From Pseudomonadota bacterium (GTDB lineage Bacteria > Pseudomonadota > Alphaproteobacteria > Rhizobiales > Beijerinckiaceae), in NCBI GenBank assembly GCA_021780435.1, contig JAJXYV010000055.1:1-37515 (forward strand): DNA of 37,515 nucleotides. The letters run 5' to 3'. The notes below the pieces were generated by a model. The model did no database searches. It was not told the origin of the DNA and was given only the letters and a program-made list of their open reading frames with translations. Shown one piece after another: positions 16,962 to 24,641 of the stretch; position 1 is the first letter of the stretch; every line of letters begins with the position of its first letter. Both the position numbers and the translations under genes were made by a program.

Positions 16962-17780
16962 TCAATTGAAGCGGAAGCGGATATTGGTGCTGGTCGAAAA
17001 GTGGCCGCCGGGGGGCGGCGGGGTGTGGATCGCGTTCAGCGTGGTGCGCGCGGCCGAGTCGAGGATGGGGCTGCCCGAGGATCGCGTGATCGATTGGCTG
17101 ACGACCCGCCCCGAGGGCCCGATGGTGAAGGCGACGCCGACCGCGCCCGTTGCGCCGGCGGCGCGCGCGGCTGACGGATAAAAGGTGTGGCGGCGGATTT
17201 CGGCCGCCAGCAGGCCCGCATAAGCGGCCGGCGACATCGCGGTGGCGCGAGCCGCGCCGTTGGCGGCGCCGCGTTTCAGCTCCTGGCGGGCTTCCTGCGC
17301 CTTGCGGCGGCGCTCGGCGATTTCCTGCTGCTTGATCTTCTCGCGCTTCTCGTCTCGGGCCTCGGCAGGCGTGGGCGGCGGCTTCTGTTCGACCACTGCC
17401 TGCGGCGGCGGAGCGGCCGGCTTCGGCTCCACCGCCGGCAGAGGAATGGCCTCGGGCGACGCGACCTCTGGCGGCGGAGGCGGTTCGACCCGCTGGATCG
17501 GGGTGGGCGGGGGAGGCTCGGGCGCGACAGCTTCGACCGGCTTGATCTCTTCCTGCTTTTTCTGGTCCTCGGCGGCGTCGCCCAATGGGACCAACGTGAC
17601 TTCGACGCCGTCAAGCGGCGACAGCGCGGGGGGGCGGTTCTTGACCGTGACCAGAACCAGGCCGTGCAAGGCCAGGATCGCCACAAGCGCCAATGGCCTC
17701 AACCACAGCGGCCGGACGGTTTCGTCCGGCCTGACGGCGAGGAGGGACGCCGAGCCTGGAGCCGCGCTGGCGATGGTCAT
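16962..17780 (-). CDS. tonB: energy transducer TonB
   Basis: A 272-residue TonB protein linking the ExbB-ExbD motor to outer-membrane receptors. One N-terminal membrane helix (LALVAILALHGLVLVTV, about residues 30-46), a long Pro-rich periplasmic spacer (about 85-145), a charged helical KREKIKQQEIAERRRKAQEA segment, and a C-terminal TonB domain from about residue 195 (YPSAARAAGATGAVGVAFTI). The TonB-type C-terminus rules out TolA. The start overlaps the exbD stop (ATGA). No TonB-dependent receptor gene lies in the window, so the imported substrate cannot be told. Confidence 0.92.
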   Translation of the reverse strand: MTIASAAPGSASLLAVRPDETVRPLWLRPLALVAILALHGLVLVTVKNRPPALSPLDGVEVTLVPLGDAAEDQKKQEEIKPVEAVAPEPPPPTPIQRVEPPPPPEVASPEAIPLPAVEPKPAAPPPQAVVEQKPPPTPAEARDEKREKIKQQEIAERRRKAQEARQELKRGAANGAARATAMSPAAYAGLLAAEIRRHTFYPSAARAAGATGAVGVAFTIGPSGRVVSQSITRSSGSPILDSAARTTLNAIHTPPPPGGHFSTSTNIRFRFN

Positions 17781-18237
17781 TTTGCCGCCTCCGGCGCGGC
17801 GGCGGGAGCGGAGCCCTTCTTGCCGGCCTCGGTGACAATGGCGATGCGGGTGATTCCATTGGAGGCCAGCTGGTCCAGCGCCGCCACCAGCTGGCCATAG
17901 GCGGCGTCCTTGTCGCCGCGCAGATGGACGACGCGCTCCGGGTCGTCGCCAAGCTTGAGCTTCACCAGCTGGGCGAGATCGGACAGTTCGACCTGCTCGT
18001 CGCCCACCGCGATCTTGCCGTCGCGGCCGACGACCACGACGACCGGCTCCTTGGGATTGAGCGGCCGCGCGGCCTGAGCCTGCGGAAGCTGGACTTTCAT
18101 GCCCGCCGTCAGCAGCGGCGCGGTGACCATGAAAATGATCAGCAGCACCAGCATGACGTCGACGAGCGGCGTCACATTGATGTCCGCCTGCGGACGGTAA
18201 AAGCCAGGTCTGCCCGAGTCGGAAGGAGAAAAAGCCA

Positions 18238-18238
<1 letters not shown>
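17777..18238 (-). CDS. exbD: biopolymer transport protein ExbD
   Basis: A 153-residue ExbD/TolR protein. The single helix PLVDVMLVLLIIFMVTAPLL (residues 24-43) contains the proton-conducting Asp27, preceded by the conserved INVTPLVD. A periplasmic domain follows, with a C-terminal Ala/Pro tail. The start codon overlaps the exbB stop by one base (TAATG) and the end overlaps tonB, so the three genes form one translationally coupled operon. Confidence 0.94.
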
Positions 18239-18894
<656 letters not shown>

Positions 18895-19011
18895 GTCTGG
18901 TCCCTGGCGTTTCTGGCGCGGCGTCTTGTTGGCGTGCTTCCGGGCCGCTTCCCGATTAAAAAAACTATAGGGCTTTTTTGGACGATAACACTGGCGCCAA
19001 AGGGCGATTCA

Positions 19012-19024
19012 GGCCCTAAGGGCC
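19012..19024. repeat. 13-bp inverted repeat upstream of exbB
   Basis: GGCCCT-A-AGGGCC, perfect six-base arms, directly abutting the GGGAAAATTTCCC palindrome and about 118 bases upstream of exbB. It could be a second regulator site or part of a transcript end for glk; no U-run follows. Confidence 0.4.
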
Positions 19025-19038
19025 GGGAAAATTTCCCG
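19024..19038. promoter_or_regulatory. second copy of the GGGAAAATTTCCC palindrome
   Basis: CGGGAAAATTTCCCG, seven-base arms about a central A, sharing a 13-base core with the operator at 16815-16831. It lies 130 bases upstream of the exbB start and 45 bases after the glk stop. No clear -35/-10 pair surrounds this copy, so its role is less certain than that of the first. Confidence 0.5.
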
Positions 19039-19083
19039 AAACGGCGATCTTGAGAATGAAATGAGAAAATCCGGCCGGCGACT

Positions 19084-20055
19084 TCAGTCGGCCTTCGCGG
19101 CGAAGGCGGCCGCCGCGCCGAACAGCCCGGGCTGCGGATGGCGGAGGAGCCAGACCGGCAGATCCGCCATCAGGGCGGCATAGCGTCCCTTGGCGGACAG
19201 CGCTTCGGCGAAGCCCGTCTGCGGCAGCAATCCCACGATGCGCGGCAGGAGGCCGCCGGCCAACACGACCGCGTTGGCCCCGTGGATCAGGGCGACGTCG
19301 CCGACGAAGGCGCCCAGGCAGGCGCAAAAACGGTGGAGCGCCGCGCGGGCGAGCGGATCGGCGCCCGAGATCGCCGCGCCCCACAGGGCCTTGTCGTCGG
19401 CGGGCGCCAGCGCTTCCGCCGCGCCGGGCAGGGCTGCGCGAATTTCGGCGAGGCCGGGTCCCGAGACGACGCGCTCGACCGAAACCCGGCCGAATTTTGC
19501 CCTCAACCGGGCCGCCAATGCATCCTCGAAGGCGTCGCGGGGCGCGAAGCTCGCATGCCCGCCTTCGGCCTCGACCACATGGTGGGTTTCTTTCCCGAGG
19601 ATGGTCATGGCGACGCCAAGCCCGGTTCCCGGACCGACGACGCTGATGACGCCGGGACGCGGCGGCGGCAGCCGTGGGCCGGCCACATGGGTGAAATCGC
19701 CGGGCGCGAGTTGCGCGACGGCGTGGCCGACCGCGCCGAAATCATTGACGATCTTCAGTCGTTCGACGCCAAGCTCCGCCGCGAGGGCGGCAGGTCGCAG
19801 CCGCCACGGATTATTGGTGAATTTCAGCTCCTCGCCATGGATCGGACAGGCGACCGCCAGCGCCGCGGCGCGCGGCGCGGAACGTCCGACGCCGTCGAGG
19901 AAAGCCCGCCACGCCGCGCGCAGATCAGGAAAATCGGCGACCCTGAGCACGGTCTCGCGGCCGAGAACGGGCGGCCGGCCGCGCGCAAGGGTCGCGAAGG
20001 CGAAACGCGCATGGGTGCCGCCGATGTCGGCGACGCCGATTTCCTGTTCCTGCAT
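19084..20055 (-). CDS. glk: glucokinase (ROK-independent, Glk family)
   Basis: A 323-residue ATP-dependent glucokinase that phosphorylates glucose at C6. Seen in order: phosphate-binding VADIGGTHARFA at the N-terminus, the glucose-site FTNNPW segment, VNDFGAVGHAV with the catalytic Asp, GPGTGLGVA, EGGHASFAP, and a C-terminal VVLAGGLLPRI adenosine-site motif. ATG 20055 gives the normal family length; ATGs at 20082 and 20073 would add a few residues, and no start has a clear ribosome site. It is on the same strand as exbB but 189 bases upstream of it, so it is probably a separate unit. Confidence 0.92.
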   Translation of the reverse strand: MQEQEIGVADIGGTHARFAFATLARGRPPVLGRETVLRVADFPDLRAAWRAFLDGVGRSAPRAAALAVACPIHGEELKFTNNPWRLRPAALAAELGVERLKIVNDFGAVGHAVAQLAPGDFTHVAGPRLPPPRPGVISVVGPGTGLGVAMTILGKETHHVVEAEGGHASFAPRDAFEDALAARLRAKFGRVSVERVVSGPGLAEIRAALPGAAEALAPADDKALWGAAISGADPLARAALHRFCACLGAFVGDVALIHGANAVVLAGGLLPRIVGLLPQTGFAEALSAKGRYAALMADLPVWLLRHPQPGLFGAAAAFAAKAD

Positions 20056-20686
20056 ATCCGATTGGCGGCCCATGGATGTCATCTGGTTGACGGCGGCGCG
20101 CCGGGGGCGAACGGGCAATCCGTTTCTCGTCTGTCTCGATTCGCGCCGGCGGCGGCGGTCCGCCTCGATGGCGCAGGACACAAATGACGCCATATTGGAT
20201 CATATTTCAATCGAGCCGATCGAGATATCGAGTCCTTATCCCCGCGGATCATTCGGCCGCGCCTCTTCATGGCTGGAGAATGGGAAGCGACGAGGAAGGA
20301 GGTCAAGTTGCGGAAGTCGATTGGCGTCGCAGCGGTCCTTTTCCTCGTCGCGGACGAATCCGTGGAAATCCCGATTGATCGGTTTGGAACTGACAGCGGA
20401 CGCCGACGGTCGGGTCGATGTTTTGCCTATGTAGATCATGGCTCTGCGTGTCCCAATCGGCGGGGCTGACGCAGGGCCCTGCGCGTCCTTTTCCGCTCCA
20501 CGCAGCTGCGCCTGATTGAGGCCGTGAATTTTTTCGTTATGTTGCGCTCAGGCCACGCGAGTCGAAAGAGATTCGGCTGTTTTCCAGGCACGGAAAGGTG
20601 GCGGCTTCTGCTTTTCGCGACAGCGCGCCGTTTTCGGCGTCTCTTCCGGGAAACGCAAGGCAAACGGAGGGCCTGAGGAGTTTTCC
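20056..20686. other. intergenic region between divergent glk and the SulP gene
   Basis: About 630 bases with no supported gene; frames in it are short and Arg-rich. It contains three direct ATCGAG hexamers (20210, 20219, 20227), a 14-base palindrome CGCAGGGCCCTGCG (20470-20483) followed by a short pyrimidine run, and a locally AT-rich stretch around 20525-20545. The GAGGAG ribosome site of the SulP gene lies at about 20674. A small RNA or long leader is possible but not shown. Confidence 0.5.
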
Positions 20687-22438
20687 ATGACCGGGCCGAG
20701 GGGAAGGGATTGGCTGGTCCTGCGGTCCCTGCAGGGCGGGACGGCGAGTTGGCGAACCGATCTCGTCGCCGGCTTGACGCTTGCGGCTGTCGCCGCGCCC
20801 GAACAGATGGCGACGGCGCGGCTCGGGGGCTTTGCGCCTCATATCGGCTTTTACGTCTTTATCGCGGGTTCGCTCGCCTTCGCCTTGTTGGGCGCCAACC
20901 GCTATCTATCCTCCGGCGCCGATTCAACCATCACGCCGATTTTCGCCGCGGCGCTTGTGACGATCGCCCCCGCTGGCGGGTCGGATTATTTCGCGCTCGC
21001 GTCTCTGCTGTCGCTCCAGGTTGGGGTGATTCTCGTGGGAGCGGGGCTGTTTCGGGCGGGCTGGATCGCCAATCTGTTTTCAATTCCCGTGTTGACCGGC
21101 TTCCTCGGCGGGATCGCGGTCCATATCGTGCTCGACCAGACGCCGGCTTTTCTCGGGATCGCGGCGGCTTCCGGAAGCAGTCTCGACCGATTCTCCCGGA
21201 TCCTAGGCCATGTCGCCGAATTGAAGCCGATCGCCTTGGCGACGGGGCTGGCGTGCCTCGTCGTGATCGTCGCCGGGGAGCGTCTCGGCGCCCGTTTCCC
21301 GGGCGCCCTCGCCGCCTTGGTCGGCGCAACCCTGGCGACGCTGTATTTCAGCCTTGAAGGCAAGGGGCTCGCGACCATCGGCGCCTTTCAGGTCACGCCG
21401 CCGCATCTGGCCGCGCCCGTGGTCGATCCCGACGATTTCACCAAGGTGCTCGGCCTCGCGGCGATCATCGTGGTCGTCGTGATGGTGCAGAGCGCCGCGA
21501 CATCCCGCTCCTTTCCCGGCTTCCCCGGCGAGAGGCCCGACATCGATCGCGATTTTCTCGGACTCGGCGCCGGCTCCATCCTGTCGGGCCTGTTCGGCGC
21601 CTTTCCGGTCAACGCCAGTCCGCCGCGCTCGGCCATTGTCGCGGAATCCGGCGGTGAGACGCAGATAGCGGGAATCGCCGCGGCTCTGGCCGTCGCTTTG
21701 GTCGCGGCGGTCGGCGCGCCCTTTCTGAGTCACACGCCCGAGGCGGCGTTGGCGGCGATCCTCTTCTTTGTCGCGGGGCGCATATTCCGCCTCGGCGCCA
21801 TGCGCGACATCGCCATGCGGTCCCGGCCGGAGTTTCTGCTCCTCCTCGTCACCCTTTTCGCGGTCGTGGTCGTGCCGGTTCAGACCGGCGTCGCGCTGGC
21901 CATCATCCTGTCGCTGATCCACGGTCTGTGGACCACGACCCAGACCGACCTCAGGGTTTTCGAACGTTTGCCGGGGAAGACGATCTGGTGGCCCCGAAAC
22001 AGCGATTTCGAGGGCGAAACCCTTGCCGGCGTCAAGGTCGTCGGGTTTCAGGCGCCGTTGACTTTCCTCAATTCCGACCGATTTCAACGTCAGCTGGTCG
22101 AGGCGGCGGACGAAGCCGGCCTGAGCCTTCTGGTCCTCGAGGCCAGCGCTGTCGACGCAATCGATTATACGGCGGCGCAGGGCCTTCTTGAGGCGATTCG
22201 CGCTTGCCGCCACAAAGGGGTCGAATTCGCGGTCGCTCGGCTCGAATCCCTGCGGGCGCAGGGGGCCTTTGCGGCCTATGGGGTCTATGACGCTCTGGGA
22301 GGGGACGAATTGGGCGGGAGATCGCGCATTTTCCACAGCGTCGACGAAGCCGTCGGGCGGCTCGCGCCGGAGGCGGCGGTGGTTTCCGGCCGCCCTTCCG
22401 CGAAATCTCCCTCGGGGATCGACAAGGGATCGACATGA
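20687..22438 (+). CDS. SulP family anion transporter with STAS domain
   Basis: A 583-residue inner-membrane transporter of the SulP/SLC26 family (sulfate, bicarbonate, dicarboxylate or other anions). About 12-14 hydrophobic segments span residues 25-420. The first holds AAPEQMATARLGGFAPHIGFY, corresponding to the SulP substrate-site region; ANRYLSSGADSTITP follows as the next signature. The C-terminal STAS domain covers about 450-560, with LVLEASAVDAIDYTAAQ at the conserved loop. GAGGAG precedes the ATG. The gene end overlaps the response-regulator start by four bases (ATGA). The anion cannot be predicted. Confidence 0.9.
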   Translation: MTGPRGRDWLVLRSLQGGTASWRTDLVAGLTLAAVAAPEQMATARLGGFAPHIGFYVFIAGSLAFALLGANRYLSSGADSTITPIFAAALVTIAPAGGSDYFALASLLSLQVGVILVGAGLFRAGWIANLFSIPVLTGFLGGIAVHIVLDQTPAFLGIAAASGSSLDRFSRILGHVAELKPIALATGLACLVVIVAGERLGARFPGALAALVGATLATLYFSLEGKGLATIGAFQVTPPHLAAPVVDPDDFTKVLGLAAIIVVVVMVQSAATSRSFPGFPGERPDIDRDFLGLGAGSILSGLFGAFPVNASPPRSAIVAESGGETQIAGIAAALAVALVAAVGAPFLSHTPEAALAAILFFVAGRIFRLGAMRDIAMRSRPEFLLLLVTLFAVVVVPVQTGVALAIILSLIHGLWTTTQTDLRVFERLPGKTIWWPRNSDFEGETLAGVKVVGFQAPLTFLNSDRFQRQLVEAADEAGLSLLVLEASAVDAIDYTAAQGLLEAIRACRHKGVEFAVARLESLRAQGAFAAYGVYDALGGDELGGRSRIFHSVDEAVGRLAPEAAVVSGRPSAKSPSGIDKGST

Positions 22439-23121
22439 CGGGAGAAATGCAAACGGTCTATCTCTGCGAGGACGAAAAGGAACTTGCCGAGGCGATCATC
22501 AAGGAATTGGTGGGCCGTTACCGGGTTTTCTGGAGCGAGACCGGCGCTGAGGCCGTCGAGGCGGCGCGGGCCGGCCGCGCGGCGATTCTGGTGATGGATC
22601 GGAAGCTCAAGGGCGCGGACGGACTCACGATCGTCGAAACGCTGCGGGCGGAAGGGAACCGCACGCCGGTCCTGATGATCAGCGCCATGGGCGCGGTCGA
22701 CGACCGCGTTGCCGGATTGCGCGCCGGCGGCGACGATTATCTGGTCAAGCCCTTCGCCATGGTCGAGTTTTCGGCGCGGGTCGACGCGCTCGCCCGACGC
22801 TTGTCCGAGGCTTCCGCGCCCGTGCTGCGCGCGGGGCCGCTGGAGCTCGACCTCGTCGCGCGCACGGTCCGGCGCGAGAGCCGCGAGATTGAGCTTCTGC
22901 CCCGTGAATTCAAGCTTCTGGAATATTTCATGCGCCGTCCAGGCCTGGTCGTGACGCGCAAGATGCTGCTGGAAGACGTCTGGAACTACCGTTTCCACAC
23001 CCAGACCAATGTCGTCGACGTCCATATCCGTAATCTGCGGCTCAAGCTCGATGCGCCGGGCGAGAAGAAGCTGATCGTCAACCTGCGCGGCGAAGGGTTC
23101 CTTCTCGATGTCGCTGCGTGA
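22435..23121 (+). CDS. OmpR-family DNA-binding response regulator
   Basis: A 228-residue two-component regulator. Receiver domain about residues 6-118, with acidic E12/D13, phospho-acceptor D55 in LVMDRKL, and the YLVKPF lysine. A winged-helix DNA-binding domain follows from about 132, with LLPREFKLLEYFMRRPG and NVVDVHIRNLRLKL. It is translationally coupled to the SulP gene (ATGA) and overlaps the kinase gene by 14 bases. It probably regulates this operon, the RND efflux genes downstream, or both; the target is inferred from position. Confidence 0.92.
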   Translation: MTGEMQTVYLCEDEKELAEAIIKELVGRYRVFWSETGAEAVEAARAGRAAILVMDRKLKGADGLTIVETLRAEGNRTPVLMISAMGAVDDRVAGLRAGGDDYLVKPFAMVEFSARVDALARRLSEASAPVLRAGPLELDLVARTVRRESREIELLPREFKLLEYFMRRPGLVVTRKMLLEDVWNYRFHTQTNVVDVHIRNLRLKLDAPGEKKLIVNLRGEGFLLDVAA

Positions 23122-24481
23122 TCTGTCCCGCTCGACGCCGCTGCGTCTGGCCGGCGTCTTCGCCTTGACAATCGTTCTCCTGACGGGCGGCGTCTTCGCC
23201 TTTGTCTATGAAGTGACGACCGAAGCGCGCGTCGCGCAGCTGAAAAAGGTTTTCTCCGACGAAGCGGAAACGGCGGCGGCCAGCGACGACGCGCGTCTGC
23301 GCCGGGCCTTGTCGCTGCGGCTGACGCGCGATTTCCGGCGGCTGGATTATGTCGCGCTGTTCGACAGCTCGGGCAGGATCCTGTTTGGAAATCTCGAACG
23401 CAAGCCCGACATTCCCGTCGATGGGCGGACCCATTACCTGCCGGGGTTTCGTCCAGCCGACGAAGCCGAGCCCGAGCCGACCCTGATGGTCGCGCGGGCG
23501 CGACCGAATGGCGACGTGATCGTCCTTGGACGCAGCCTCGCCAATGTCGAAATGCTGCGGAGCCTGTTCAATCAGACGCTTGCTTACGCAATCCTGCCGG
23601 TTGCGGCAGGCGCGCTCGCTCTGGGATTTTTTTTCTCGCGGCGGACCGCGGCGCGCATCCATGAAATCGACGACGCCATCGCCGAGATCGTGAACGGCGA
23701 TCTTCGTGCGCGGCTGCCGATACGCTCTGGTTTCGAGGAGCTTGACGGGGTGATCGCCTCCGTCAATGAAATGCTCGACGAAATCGAGCGGTTGATGGGC
23801 CAGCTCGCCGCGGTCGGCGATAATATCGCCCATGACCTGCGGGCGCCGCTGGTTAATGTCCGCGCGATCCTCGACCAGGCTCTGGTTGAAGCGCCCAAAG
23901 GCGCGGCTCTGCGCCAACCCGTCCAGACCGCTTTGCGTCAGCTCGATCGCGCGATGACGACGATCGACGCCCTGTTGCGGGTTTCGGCGATCGAGGGCGA
24001 GCGCCGCCGTTCAGCCTTCGCGGAAATGGACCTTGCCGAAATCTGCGGGGAGCTTTTCGACTTCTTCGAGCCTCTGGCGAAAGCCAAGGGCGTCGAGCTG
24101 ACCCTCGCAAAGGGCGGCGCCATCATTCGGCGCGGCGATCCCGACCTGATGCGGGAAGCCATCGCCAATCTCATCGACAACGCGCTCAAATTCACCCCGC
24201 GCGGCGGCTCCGTCAAGATTGCTGCGACAGCGGAGGAGGGGCTCGCGCGGGTCGAGGTCTGCGACAATGGGCGCGGCGTGCCGGCCGCCGAAGCCCACGA
24301 TATTTTTCGCCGTTTCGCCCGCGCCGAGAACGGCGCGGATTTGCCCGGCGCCGGCCTTGGCTTGAGCATAGCCGAAACCATCGCCCGTCTGCACGGTATG
24401 GAGCTTGTCGTCGCGGACAACGCTCCCGGCGCGCGTTTTACGCTCGCGGAGCGCGTCCCCGCGGCGGAGGAACGGCGCTGA
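23108..24481 (+). CDS. sensor histidine kinase
   Basis: A 457-residue inner-membrane kinase. TM1 is about residues 13-34 (LAGVFALTIVLLTGGVFAFV), a periplasmic sensor of about 120 residues follows, and TM2 is about 158-177. HAMP (about 178-230) precedes the HisKA box NIAHDLRAPL with H242. The ATPase part shows the N-box ANLIDNALKF, the G1 box DNGRGVP and the G2 box GAGLGLS. Overlap with the response regulator makes a cognate pair. A terminator hairpin follows the gene, separating it from the pump operon. Confidence 0.92.
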   Translation: MSLRDLSRSTPLRLAGVFALTIVLLTGGVFAFVYEVTTEARVAQLKKVFSDEAETAAASDDARLRRALSLRLTRDFRRLDYVALFDSSGRILFGNLERKPDIPVDGRTHYLPGFRPADEAEPEPTLMVARARPNGDVIVLGRSLANVEMLRSLFNQTLAYAILPVAAGALALGFFFSRRTAARIHEIDDAIAEIVNGDLRARLPIRSGFEELDGVIASVNEMLDEIERLMGQLAAVGDNIAHDLRAPLVNVRAILDQALVEAPKGAALRQPVQTALRQLDRAMTTIDALLRVSAIEGERRRSAFAEMDLAEICGELFDFFEPLAKAKGVELTLAKGGAIIRRGDPDLMREAIANLIDNALKFTPRGGSVKIAATAEEGLARVEVCDNGRGVPAAEAHDIFRRFARAENGADLPGAGLGLSIAETIARLHGMELVVADNAPGARFTLAERVPAAEERR

Positions 24482-24492
24482 CGCCCCTCCGT

Positions 24493-24517
24493 TTGCAGCT
24501 TTCTGCAATTTTTTTTT
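24493..24517 (+). terminator. rho-independent terminator after the histidine kinase gene
   Basis: TTGCAG-CTTT-CTGCAA forms a 6-bp stem with a four-base loop (24493-24508), followed by nine T residues (24509-24517). It starts 12 bases after the kinase stop. Confidence 0.75.
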
Positions 24518-24528
24518 AGGAATCCTAA
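24516..24528. promoter_or_regulatory. 13-bp inverted repeat upstream of the RND operon
   Basis: TTAGGA-A-TCCTAA, perfect six-base arms about one base, just after the terminator T-run and about 50 bases upstream of the candidate -35 box of the pump operon. The position suits an activator or repressor site, for example for the adjacent OmpR-type regulator, although OmpR-family sites are usually direct repeats. Confidence 0.45.
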
Positions 24529-24563
24529 CGAATATCTGGCGCGTCAATTAAAAAATTTTTAGT

Positions 24564-24591
24564 TTGGGGGCCGTGGCGCGGTGTCTATAAC
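24564..24591 (+). promoter_or_regulatory. candidate promoter of the RND efflux operon
   Basis: TTGGGG (24564-24569), a 16-base spacer and TATAAC (24586-24591), downstream of an AT-rich block (24546-24562). This would place the start of transcription about 45 bases before the pump gene. Confidence 0.45.
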
Positions 24592-24641
24592 CCGGCCGTC
24601 GGCGGCTTGTCCGTTCGTTTATTCGAATTTCGCAAGGGTTA

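Noticed and set aside
20470-20483. CGCAGGGCCCTGCG palindrome with a following pyrimidine run as a terminator
   Set aside because: No gene ends just upstream on the plus strand, and the stem is short with a GC loop; recorded only in the intergenic note.
20436-20663. Arg/Lys-rich 75-codon frame on the minus strand upstream of the SulP gene
   Set aside because: Composition, absence of a ribosome site and overlap with the likely promoter region argue against a gene.
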